A program made the translations under genes and the position numbers. Positions 49,593-59,141 of a stretch of DNA of 64,000 nt are shown here, one piece after another. The stretch lies in NCBI GenBank assembly GCA_009746045.1, contig RPFO01000132.1:205001-269000 (forward strand), given 5' to 3'. Position 1 is the first letter of the stretch. The number at the start of each line of letters is the position of its first letter. The stretch comes from Mesostigma viride (taxonomy: Eukaryota > Streptophyta > Mesostigmatophyceae > Mesostigmatales > Mesostigmataceae). The notes under the pieces are model-generated. The model was not told the DNA's origin, ran no database searches, and saw nothing but the letters and a program-made list of their open reading frames with translations.

Positions 49593-50918
49593 CTAGAGTG
49601 GCAGACGGGCGGCATTGTTGTGGAGGGGATCGGCCAAATGGTCCATCAGGTTGGAGACGGGACCACCGCCCACATGGATGCCCTGGCACCACATGCCGAC
49701 GAAGGCAACCATGGCGAGCCTGCCGTTCCTCAGCTCTTTGACCTTATTGACCTCATCCTTGCCGAAGCCCAGGGGGTCAAAAGCACCACCTGGGTAGATC
49801 CTCTTCATCGGATCCTTCTCCAGGCCACGGGAGATCTCAACCCAGGAGAGGCAGAAGAACTCGACCGCCAGGACGGTGCCGAAGCCGTATGGCAGCTCGT
49901 TGCCCAGGTAGGTGGGCTTGCCGCCAGTCACGGCCCAGTCCTGGGCAGACAGCCAGGTGCCCTGGCCAACCAACTCTGGGGCGAGCATGCCCGCAACACC
50001 AAGCATGGCCCAGCGGCCGTTCATGACCTCAGCCTCGCGGTAGCGGGCCAGGGAGACCGGGTCCTTGGCCAGGCCCAGGGGGTCGTAGCCAAAGTCACTG
50101 TGAAACACAAACATACGTGGAAAACAAATTTTGAAGCCAACAACAACACATGCGATCATCAGTTGGAACTGCTTAGAAGTCCGGGGTGTACAAGTGGTGT
50201 AAAATGATAACAAACAACGCTATGAGATACGCGTCTGACATTTAAGCCATGCCATCGACAAATCTCTTACCCTGGGAGAGAGCCGTCCAGGTGAGCCGGG
50301 GCCTTGACAAGGCCTGCAAGATCACAGGACAAACACTCGCACCCAAAAACATGTTAGAATTGCACCAAACGTGTACACACCAAGGAAGTCATGACATGTT
50401 AGAGATAAAAAATGAACACTACCACTAGAATGAAAGCCATCAACACGATTACGTAACACTCGATTACGTATACAATACTGAAAAATCCATTCTAAACGCG
50501 TGCAAGGCGAGACTTACCTGGGGCCCACAGCTTCCTCTCGGCCATGCATGTGACACGAGAGTCGGTCTTCTTGGCCACAGGGGCGGCGGTGGCGGCAGCG
50601 GCGACCGACGCGCCGAGGAAGGTGCTGCGGACAGGAGCACGCCACCATGTTCAATAAGACACAAGCAGGAGGAAAACTTTGAGCTGATGCCGTTGTCCAG
50701 AACGCCTTTACATCACGCTCTTTCCCGTAATCCTTTCTTTATCTGACCGGTCGTCAAAGGCTGAACTGGCATCCAAAACCATATGTTCCTGCTAAAATGA
50801 AAGTGTCGGGAAAACGATTTTTTCCAGCTAAACTGAGTCATGCTAAACCACTGAAGGCGCAAGGCCATTCCGCATTTAGTAATGTGCGCCATTACCTTTG
50901 GATCAGAGCAGCCACCAT
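49593..50918 (-). CDS. Light-harvesting chlorophyll a/b-binding protein, Lhca (LHCI) type, chloroplast-targeted
   Basis: Four exons on minus: 50918-50896, 50624-50518, 50313-50271, 50097-49593; GT-AG, phases 2/1/2, 225 aa. Transit peptide MVAALIQSTFLGASVAAAAT, rich in Ala/Ser/Thr, likely processed near VTCMA (33-37). The mature part starts with the LHC signature HLDGSLPGDFGYDPLGL. Chlorophyll-binding helix 1 EAEVMNGRWAML (79-90) and helix 3 KELRNGRLAMVAF (178-190) hold the paired Glu/Asn-Arg ligands; helix 2 is GTVLAVEFFCLSWVEISR. The protein binds chlorophylls a and b in thylakoids and delivers energy to photosystem I (subfamily inferred from KDPVSLARYREAEVMNGRW and the YPGGAFDPLGF motif). 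Exon 1 codes only seven residues; its start has a TCAACATGG context. Head-to-head with the E2 gene. Confidence 0.93.
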
Positions 50919-51397
50919 GTTGATTGAAATTGAATGGTTGAATGGGATGGTCGACGGGGCTGGCGCGATGGCAGTGATTACGGGAACGTCCTACTTTGTT
51001 TCCATCAGCCGATAAGGTGCGAACCCATTCTGATTGGCTGCGAGAGCACGCCTTAACTTCAGTTCCGGATCCCATCGCCTGAACTTTACACCACACATGG
51101 AAGCTGACGGCAGCATTAGCGAACCTCCGTGCTAACCGCTCTCAGTGTCGTTACATACTGTCCATCGAACGCTCTCAAACGCGCTCCGGAACTTGGGAAG
51201 CGCACCTATCCCCTGGCCTAGTTTCGGAGACCACCTGGCCCGATTTTTTCGGGGAAATGGGTATATTTTTATTAGCCAATTATGGACCAAAGAGGTGAGA
51301 GGGGAAATGAGTATCAGCGAATCCACCTGGCCCGATTTCAAACCTGGTACTGATGGCGTTGATTTGAGTTGAGTTTATTCCCATGATGGCGTGGGAC

Positions 51398-51449
<52 letters not shown>

Positions 51450-52031
51450 CTGAATGATGAAGTAAAATGTAGTACTACTGTAGTACAGTTAATTGTTGTT
51501 GACTTGTTGTTGTGGAAAAATGTCCAGTTGTAAAAAAAACACCCATTTCACCGGAAAATAATGTCCAGTTGTAAGCGGAACCGCAGACAAATGTCCAGTT
51601 GTCCCATACTGCTCCCTTCTATACATATCACCTATCACACTACACAAATTGGGTAACCAGCTGGTCGATACGTGGTACCCCTTCACCTAACGATATTCCT
51701 ATTGGTTAATAAAAATACCCATTTACCCAGAAAAATGTCCAGTTGTCCCATTGGTTAATAAAAGTATCCATTTACCCGGAAAAATGTCCAGTTGTTATTT
51801 TGGATTTGCTGATACTCATTTCCCCATTTCACCTCTCTGGTCTATAATTGGACAATAAATACCCATATACCCGAAATGTCCAGTATATTCCCATTTCCCC
51901 GAAATGTCCAGTTGTTGACGGCTGTTCCCGGCCACATCTCTTCCAGCTCGAAGGGTACGATATCAAGATCATGTGAGTTTGTACTGCGCTGCAGGAAACC
52001 TACTAGCCTGCTGCCCATGTGCGGCGTGAGC

Positions 52032-52066
<35 letters not shown>

Positions 52067-52449
52067 CTAGTCGCGCGTGGCGACGTTTTATAGCGCAGAC
52101 CTTGACCGTCCTTTGACACCTGGTAGAAGATGGCAGATGCCCGAAGGCCTGGGCAACAATGACAACAAGAACTTTGACTAGCAAAATGGGCGAAGGCCAA
52201 CACGATGTCAGTAGCATAAAGGTCTGAAGCGGGCGTTGTCCACCAGGCAGCAAGCGACTCAGTGGGCGGGCAAGCAAAGAGTTCCCTCTTAATCCTGTTA
52301 CATCTGAGTTCCTGGCAGACACTTGTTGCTGGTTTCAAATTTGAAGGTTGGCGAGGGCTTACATTTATGCTCCAACCTCGCATGGTGCTTCCTTTCTGCT
52401 AATGTAATTCCGTAGCAGCGACTGTCGCTTCCTAGAGGATTTCCGAGAA
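50919..52449. promoter_or_regulatory. Shared upstream region of divergent LHC and UBC12 genes, with motif array
   Basis: 1.5 kb between two divergent starts. ATGTCCAGTTG occurs at about 51520, 51560, 51590, 51735, 51784 and 51904, with a shorter ATGTCCAGT at 51876, often preceded by CCCATTT-CC-GAAA. 51230-51322 is inverted at about 51803-51895 (GGGGAAATGAGTATCAGC against GCTGATACTCATTTCCCC). (CAA)n tracts lie at 51399-51450 and 52028-52068. This could be a degenerate MITE or a cis-regulatory array; sequence alone cannot decide. Confidence 0.55.
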
Positions 52450-55400
52450 ATGATTAAGCTTTTTAGTGTAAAAGAAAAGCAAAAGCAGGAAGCGCAGAAT
52501 TCAGCTGCGAAGGGTCCGCCGGGAAGGAGGCAGTGCGCTGGGGAGCTTCGTGTGCAGAAAGGTGGAGCTACTGATTGTCCCCTGTTTCTTATTACGTTAT
52601 GCAAGACTCGTGCGCCAGATACGTCAAGCAAGTTTTCAACGCTCCATTCCAATACTTAATATCATGGCCGCTGTCGTGCCTCTGCGCGCCGTCCTTCTGC
52701 TCTTGCAGACATCAGTGAGCTCAACCTTCCCAAGACTGTCTCGATAGCGTTTCCACAGGGGAAGGACAAGTTGCTGGACTTTGAGGTCACGTTGAAACCT
52801 GACGAGGGTTATTACAGGTGGGTAATCGGTGGTGCTCCTCCCTGCTCAATTTGTGGCTTGCTGTACCTTACAAGGAAAGGAACACATTTAGCCCAGCCTT
52901 TCTCCGGATTTCTTCTTACCACACCCTGGCTGGCGGTATTCTCATTTTTCTCTCTCGCAGGGGAGGCACCTTTCTCTTCACGTTCAACATCCCCACAACA
53001 TACCCGCACGAGGCGCCAAAGGTCAAATGCAAGACCAAGGTAGGGAGCCACGTCACTGTGCTCTGTATGCTACTCCCGCAGTCTTGCCCTCTGTTTGAAT
53101 TGGATATGAGGATGAACTGGTCATTTTCGTGCCGTTGTTAATGCATGTCAGCAGGCTGCGTGTGGGATCTAGATGTTTTCGTGTGTTTTCCTTGGCTGTA
53201 TATATCTCTGTGGCTGGCGGGGGGGGGGAAGCTGTCAATTTTGTTGGCTGCAGCCATGCTGGTCATGCCTCGGCGGCTCTTTTACTTAACCTACCCGTCA
53301 CAGATTCGCTGCTAGGAATATGGAGGCTGCACCAAGTGGTGTGGGTTTGAACCCTCTGCTTGCCTCCCCTTTGCTGCGTTTTGGGGGATAACCCTCGTTT
53401 GGTTTCATGGTCAAACACCCCTCTGCTTCCTTGGCCGGGTTGCGCCTCTGCGTTCTTGGCCGGGTGGCCCCTCTGCGTTCTTGGCCGGGTGGCCCCTCGG
53501 CGTTGTTGGCCGGGTCGCCCCTCTGCGTTCTTGGCCGGGTGGCCCCTCTGCTTTCTTGGCCGGGTCGCCCCTCTGCGTTGTTGGCCGGGTGGCCCCTCTG
53601 CGTTCTTGGCCGGGTGGCCCCTCTGCGTTCTTGGCCGGGTGGCCCCTCTGCGTTCTTGGCCGGGTGGCCCCTCTGCGTTCTTGGCCGGGTGGGCCCTCTG
53701 CGTTCTTGGCCGGGTCGCCCCTCTGCGTTCTTGGCCGGGTGGCCCCTCTGCGTTGTTGGCCGGGTCGCCCCTCTGCTTCCTTGGCCGGGTCGCCCCTCTG
53801 CTTCCTTGGCCGGGTGGCCCCTCTGCGTTCTTGGCCGGGTGGCCCCTCTGCGTTCTTGGCCGGGTCGCCCCTCTGCGTTCTTGGCCGGGTGGCCCCTCTG
53901 CGTTCTTGGCCGGGTGGCCCCTCTGCGTTCTTGGCCGGGTGGCCCCTCTGCTTTTTTGGCCGGGTGGCCCCTCTGCGTTCTTGGCCGGGTGGCCCCTCTG
54001 CGTTCTTGGCCGGGTCGCCCCTCTGCTTCCTTGGCCGGGTCGCCCCTCTGCGTTCTTGGCCGGGTGGCCCCTCTGCTTTTTTGGCCGGGTGGCCCCTCTG
54101 CGTTCTTGGCCGGGTGGCCCCTCTGCGTTCTTGGCCGGGTGGCCCCTCTGCTTTCTTGGCCGGGTCGCCCCTCTGCGTTCTTGGCCGGGTGGCCCCTCTG
54201 CGTTCATGGCTGGGTCGCCCCTCTGCGTTCTTGGCCGGGTGGCCCCTCTGCGTTCATGGCTGGGTCGCCCTCTGCGTTCTTGGCCGGGTCGCCCCTCTGC
54301 GTTCTTGGCCGGGTGGCCCCTCTGCGTTCTTGGCCGGGTGGCCCCTCTGCGTTCTTGGCCGGGTGGCCCCTCTGCGTTCTTGGCCGGGTCGCCCCTCCGC
54401 GTTCTTGGCCGGGTCGCCCCTCTGCGTTCTTGGCCGGGTCGCCCCTCTGCGTTCTTGGCCGGGTGGCCCCTCTGCGTTGTTGGCCGGGTCGCCCTCTGCG
54501 TTCTTGGCCGGGTGGCCCCTCTGCGTTGTTGGCCGGGTGGCCCCTCTGCGTTGTTGGCCGGGTGGCCCCTCTGCGTTGTTGGCCGGGTGGCCCCTGTGCG
54601 TTCTTCTGCCAGCCCTGAAACCCCTGCAACCCCTGCCAAATTTCCAATTGTTCATCCCCCCCCCCCCCCCCCCCCCCCCTGGACTCCCTGCATGCCTCTC
54701 CCTTCTTCCGGCAGGTCCTCCACCCCAGCAAGGACCGGGGCCCAGAACATGCCTAGCTGACCCCCTTTTCCCCCCCTTTCACCCCGCGACAGGAAACCAA
54801 ATAACCTCTTTCCCTCTAGTCTCTTGTGCACCCCCTTTTTACCCTTACACCGCGCGTGGGCAGGTGTTCCACCCCAACATCGATCTGGACGGCAACATTT
54901 GCCTCAACATCCTGCGGGAGGACTGGAAGCCCGTCCTCAGCATCACCTCCATCATCTACGGCCTGCAGTTCCTGTTCCTGGTGAGCACCGGAGCCGTCCC
55001 TGCTCTCAAGTCCATACCTATTCACCTCCTTGATCCTGCGTGCCCTGTTCCCAGTGAGCACCGGAGCCGTCCCTGCTCTCATTTCGATACTTATTCACCT
55101 CCTTGATCCTGCGTGCCCTGTTCCTGGGGAGCACTGGCTTAGTTCCTGTTTTGTGTTCCTGTTTTGTGTTCCTGTTTCGCACTGCTGGCGGAGCCCACCG
55201 TCACCTTCTGGTGAGCAACTGGTAAATCACTGCAGAACCAATGGCAAGACACGGCAGACATGTTGGCACCGGAGGTGGTCCCGATGGCGGTTTTTTAGCG
55301 TAGCACTACATGGGGGCGGGGGGGGCGTAGCCAAGGCGGGGGGGGGGGGGGGCCTAGGGCAGGGCGTGAGGGGCAGGATGCCAGAAAGGTTGCGGGGTCA

Positions 55401-56357
55401 TTGTGACGGCATCATCGGATCGATATTTGAGCCAGCTTCGACGACTTGTGGGTGCCTTTGTGGGGAGGTGGGTAAACATTGGAGACATTTGGACCATTGT
55501 CACCTGCGCACCACATTACTAGAGAGCAAGTGAAACCCGATCCTTTTTTCTAAAGGGTTGCCTTGCGAAGCGGTTACCAGGCTAATGTCGATCAGGCTAC
55601 CAGGTACGTTCCACTGGCATCTGCAAAGATGTCGTCGACCGGTTGTCGCGTCCATGACATGGACAAGACAACCAGGTATAACATCTACTAGGCAATCAGG
55701 TACGTTATACTGGCATCTGCGCACAGATAATCAGCTGGTTGCCTTATTAATAACATCGACGAGACATCCAGGTGCGCCGGACTGGCCTGTGCATGCTCGG
55801 CGCCACCACAATGCTCCTCACCTCGTATGCGGCGTGCATGCAGTGCTCGCCACTGGTTCTCCTTGGACAGGCTGCATCTTCTGCACCGCAAAGCATACTG
55901 GCCCCTTGCAGCCCCTTGCATCCTATTTCTGGCCACTGGTCTTTCTAGGCATGCGCCTGCCTTGCTCGTTGTCTCGTCGATGCAGTGCTACCGTTTCTGT
56001 GGGGAGACTTCTGCTTCCCCTGCCCACACACACACCACCCTACAAGCGGGCCCCCCACCCCACCCCACGCCGTCCCCTTTGTCCCTTTTGCCCCCTTTGC
56101 CTCCATTGCCCCCTTTGCCCCCCTTCGCCCCCCTTTGCCCCCTTTGCCCGTATGTCTGCCTGTGTGACTCACAGCATGTTGTGTGTGCTACTGCATGGCT
56201 GCTGTGTGCCGGCGGGCAGGATCCCAACCCGGAGGACCCACTGAACCACGAGGCAGCCGAGCGCCTGCGCGAGAGCCCCAAGCAGTTTGAGAGCATTGTG
56301 CGCCGCACGATGATGGGCGGCCAGATCGGGAGCACGTACTACCCTCGCTGCATGTAG
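52450..56357 (+). CDS. UBC12: NEDD8-conjugating E2 enzyme, UBC12/UBE2M type
   Basis: Five exons: 52450-52561, 52709-52817, 52961-53039, 54864-54980, 56220-56357 (stop 56355-56357); GT-AG, phases 1/2/0/0; 184 aa against about 183 in human UBC12. The N terminus [15 protein letters not shown] is the UBC12-specific tail that docks on the NEDD8 E1. The UBC fold follows: [51 protein letters not shown] with HPN (103-105) and catalytic Cys113, then [17 protein letters not shown] and [15 protein letters not shown]. It carries NEDD8 as a thioester and transfers it to cullins, activating cullin-RING ligases in nucleus and cytosol. Intron 3 (1.8 kb) holds a minisatellite; intron 4 starts with a repeated 5' splice site. 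Confidence 0.96.
53409..54608 (+). repeat. 25-bp minisatellite, about 48 copies, in UBC12 intron 3
   Basis: Unit TTGGCCGGGTGGCCCCTCTG plus CGTTC with a common G/C alternation (GGGTGGCCCC or GGGTCGCCCC). Because 25 is not a multiple of three and the unit lacks stops, all three + frames and at least two minus frames stay open for 400 or more codons. The repeated frames are not genes. Confidence 0.95.
54657..54679 (+). repeat. Poly-C tract in UBC12 intron 3
   Basis: 23-base C run just 3' of the minisatellite, on the way to the exon 4 acceptor at 54861-54863. Confidence 0.9.
54971..55145 (+). repeat. 73-bp tandem repeat of the UBC12 exon 4 / intron 4 junction, 3 copies
   Basis: CCTGTTCCTG|gtgagcaccg at the real junction (54981) is repeated at 55054 as CCTGTTCCCA|gtgagcaccg and at 55127 as CCTGTTCCTG|gggagcactg, exactly 73 bp apart, with the intervening sequence also repeated (GAGCCGTCCCTGCTCTCA; TTCACCTCCTTGATCCTGCG). 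Confidence 0.95.
55576..55800 (+). repeat. Degenerate tandem repeat in UBC12 intron 4
   Basis: CAGGTACGTTCCACTGGCAT at 55600 and CAGGTACGTTATACTGGCAT at 55698, plus shorter echoes (CCAGGTATAACATC, CCAGGTGCGCCGGACTGGCC). Each contains a donor-like AGGTAYGT. The source junction is not evident. Confidence 0.6.
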
Positions 56358-56838
56358 GCGCGGGCGTACGCTTGGTGGATGGAGGCGTGGGCATGCAATT
56401 CCTAGTACCTGTGGTGCGTGGGCACGTTTGGCTGTGGTATGCATGGGCCACGTTTGTGGTTGTAGGCATGGGCCAGAGTATGCCATCCAGGGGGGGCACT
56501 TTCTAGTGAAGGGAGAGAAGGCGGTATGGGTACTGCTGGTCGCCCTAGAAGTATCGGTGCACCACGCTTGTTGTCCCATTGGTAGATGGCAAGTGTGAGC
56601 TGGCCAGGCTTTGCTGCCTGTGATCATTGATAAGATGACTGAGGTGACGGCAGCTTGGCGCACTTGGTTTAGTGAGGCATGCTTGGCTGGAGCGCGGAGA
56701 GCCTGTTTCCACGTGAGGCTGTTACGCTCCTGGCAAGGGACAGGTCCTTCTTGTTGTGGCATCCGTCACATTTTGCTGGGAGGTTCTTGCACTCTGGTTA
56801 AGATGCAGCGCGTCGGAGGGCACGTGAGGTTGTGTACT

Positions 56839-56843
56839 TGTAA
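56839..56843 (+). terminator. TGTAA polyadenylation-type signal of UBC12
   Basis: TGTAA 482 bases after the stop codon, followed by an A/T-rich stretch (AAGTAAATAATAATC). Confidence 0.45.
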
Positions 56844-57421
56844 CGTAAGTAAATAATAATCATTCAGAACTTTTGCAATATCAACAAGGTTCTGCCTCAC
56901 GTGGCAAAATGGTCATTGTTGTTGCGCTCCCTGCATCTGCTTCGCGTTTATATTCCGTATATATATTCATATAAGTCCGACAAACAGACACCGGCCAGTA
57001 CATGAGGCTTCCAACGTTCTTATTCGCAAGCTATGTAGATATTGTATATCTCTGTAAATATCATGTCAAGTTAATATTGGTTGAATAATGTTAATATTGG
57101 TTGACATTCCGGTTACGAGGTGCTGGCTTGTGGAGGTCCAGAGTTCATGCAGCCGTGGTCAACCAGGGCCGGGTCACCTAATTGGCCGGCTCCCGCCGGC
57201 GTGACCCAGTGAGTAGTACTACTGTACCCACATTCGCCCCCGCGGGGCTAGCAGTCAGATTCGATCGATCCGGCCACTGGTTCATATTACAGAATTTTGG
57301 ACACACTTGCACTGCTCACCGGTAAAGAGCTTTTTCACAGTTGGGCTATCGCTCATGGGTGTAAATTGGTATCCACATGACGCAATTTTTATCATGTGCA
57401 AAAGCTAATTTGACTAGTTAT
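56844..57421. other. No gene recognised
   Basis: Spacer between UBC12 and the SINE cluster. 57067-57110 has TTAATATTGGTTGA twice in tandem. Otherwise nothing. Confidence 0.5.
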
Positions 57422-57760
57422 TCTGATCAGGCACTCCGCAAAGGTGAAAACCTTTGCGTTCAGTGCCGGGCCGCGGAAAACGCGGAAAACGCGATCTGCA
57501 AATGAATCCGACCGGAATCGAACTGGGGACCTCTCGCACCAATTTTGCTGACTATAGGACGGACGTCTCCGGTTACCATGGCATCGCCAACTTACACCTA
57601 CAGTCATCCGCAAAAGTTCTCCTGTCCGGGGAGTGATGCAAGCCTTTCGGATTTGGTACTAGATAAATCACTCGAGATCTGTGTGTAGGAGTACTACACA
57701 CATGTCTGCACGCGAGACTTGTTCAGTCTCGCACCGTGAGACGGGCTGAACACGGCTGAA
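57422..57760 (-). mobile_element. SINE-like repeat, copy 2
   Basis: Nearly identical to 40977-41260 through TACTACACAC and then about 55 bp more (GAGACTTGTTCAGTCTCG, GTGAGACGGGCTGAACACGG), a segment shared with copy 4. Includes the B-box-like CCAGTTCGATTCCGG on minus. Confidence 0.7.
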
Positions 57761-57812
57761 TCCTTCTTTAGAAGGGGGCGTAGCCGGTACTAACGAAATC
57801 AGCCAAGCGTAT

Positions 57813-58017
57813 ATTCTGATCAGGCACTCCGCAAAGGTGAAAACCTTTGCGTTCAGTGCCGGGCCGCGGAAAACGCGGAAAACGCGATCTGCAAATGAAT
57901 CCGACCGGAATCGAACTGGGGACCTCTCGCACCAATTTTGCTGACTATAGGACGGACGTCGATCTCCGGTTACCATGGCATCGCCAACTTACACCTACAG
58001 TCATCCGCAAAAGTTAT
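57813..58017 (-). mobile_element. SINE-like repeat, copy 3 (truncated)
   Basis: Starts TCTGATCAGGCACTCCGC as copies 1-2 and stops after CATCCGCAAAAGTT. It has a 4-base insertion (GATC) after GGACGGACGTC. Confidence 0.7.
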
Positions 58018-58025
58018 AGCCGTGC

Positions 58026-58376
58026 ATGCATGCGCCTGTCACGAACTACATCCAGATGTTGCTGGACGACCTAGTGGTCCCAGCCCAGTTTGAGAACCAC
58101 ATCCACTCTCTCTCCCGTCTTTGGACTGCCATGCAGGACAAGACGCGGTGGCAGAAGATTGTCAAGGCTCACACGCCTGACCCTGTGGGCAAGCCCCCTC
58201 CCCCCAAGAGGAGGAGGCGTTTTGATGAGTAGTGTAGTTAGGATTTTTCTAGACTAGATAGCTTAGAGTTAGGATACTTCGATTACGCGGCTTCCGATCC
58301 ACCCCACCCACCCATCATGGAATATGTGCTACATGATCTCCCAACGGAGGCATGTTATAATTTAATTTAATTTTTT
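58026..58376 (+). mobile_element. LINE-2 3' end fragment (sense)
   Basis: The open frame to 58232 gives the undamaged C terminus of the family: QMLLDDLVVPAQFENH, LWTAMQDKTRWQKIV, DPVGKPPPPKRRRRFDE. The 3' UTR follows with CTACATGATCTCCCAACGGA, GGCATGTTATAATTT and a TTTAATTT tail. It allows the decayed minus copies at 6.8, 8.1 and 27.5 kb to be aligned. Confidence 0.8.
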
Positions 58377-58454
58377 AATGCAAGCGCCATGGTCGGGGCA
58401 TATAAACACTATCTATCCCGTGTACAACCAAGCTAAGTTACACTAGTATGTTCA

Positions 58455-58797
58455 TCTGGGCGGTGTTCAGCCCGTCTCACATTTCGAAACTGAACAACTT
58501 AGTCTCGAGTGGACACATGGGTGTAGTACTCCTACACACACAGATCTCGAATGATTTATCTAGTACCAAATCCGAAAGGCTTGCATCACTCCCCGGAAAG
58601 GAGAACTTTTGCGGATGACTGTAGGTGTCAGTTGGCGATGCCCTAGGATCCGGAGACGTCCGTCCTATAGTCAGCAAAAGTTGCTGCGAGAGGTCCCCAG
58701 TTCGATTCCGGCCTGGATTCATTTGCAGATCGCGTTTTCCGCGGACCGGCACTGAACGCAAATGGTTTTCACCTTTGCGGCGTGCCAAATCAGAATC
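58455..58797 (+). mobile_element. SINE-like repeat, copy 4 (opposite orientation)
   Basis: GTTCAGCCCGTCTCAC to GCCAAATCAGAATC is the reverse complement of copy 2 with about 10 % differences; the B-box-like CCAGTTCGATTCCGG reads on +. Confidence 0.7.
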
Positions 58798-59089
58798 TAG
58801 GCGGGCACAACGCACAGCTGGAGAGATTGATGCAACCTATTATATACAAAAAAGAGCCAACCAGCGCCACTGAGATCAGCAGTATAGTAGTTTTAAGTGA
58901 GAAAACTATAGTAGGTATAACAGAGTCACATATAGATCATATGATGCCCACAGGCGTCATGCAAGCCGGTGCATGGGTACTCCATGACGGCACACGGCTT
59001 CTAGCTTCTCAAAGTACTGACCGGTCAATATGCCTGCATATGTACGGTGCCCCTCGCCCTGGCCCAAGTATCGGTCTGCGGCATGCTAT

Positions 59090-59135
59090 ATATCAAGGAG
59101 ACAACCAGCGCAGGCCAGAAATCGGGAGAATAAAT
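59090..59135 (-). repeat. Member of the 60-bp dispersed repeat, overlapping the 3' flank of SYLF-2
   Basis: TCAAGGAGACAACCAGCGCA then GGCCAGAAATCGGGAGAAT; other members at 5955-6040, 20529-20604, 21033-21093, 27430-27499, 44065-44101 and 45116-45159. Confidence 0.75.
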
Positions 59136-59141
59136 AGCTTG

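Noticed and set aside
49548-50207. 219-codon + frame over the LHC gene
   Set aside because: Antisense of the LHC last exon, which carries unmistakable LHC motifs and correct splice phases on minus.
53263-55106. Frames of 400-540 codons with Pro/Ala/Gly/Trp repeats on both strands
   Set aside because: The 25-bp minisatellite is stop-free in most frames and lies inside UBC12 intron 3 between validated exons.
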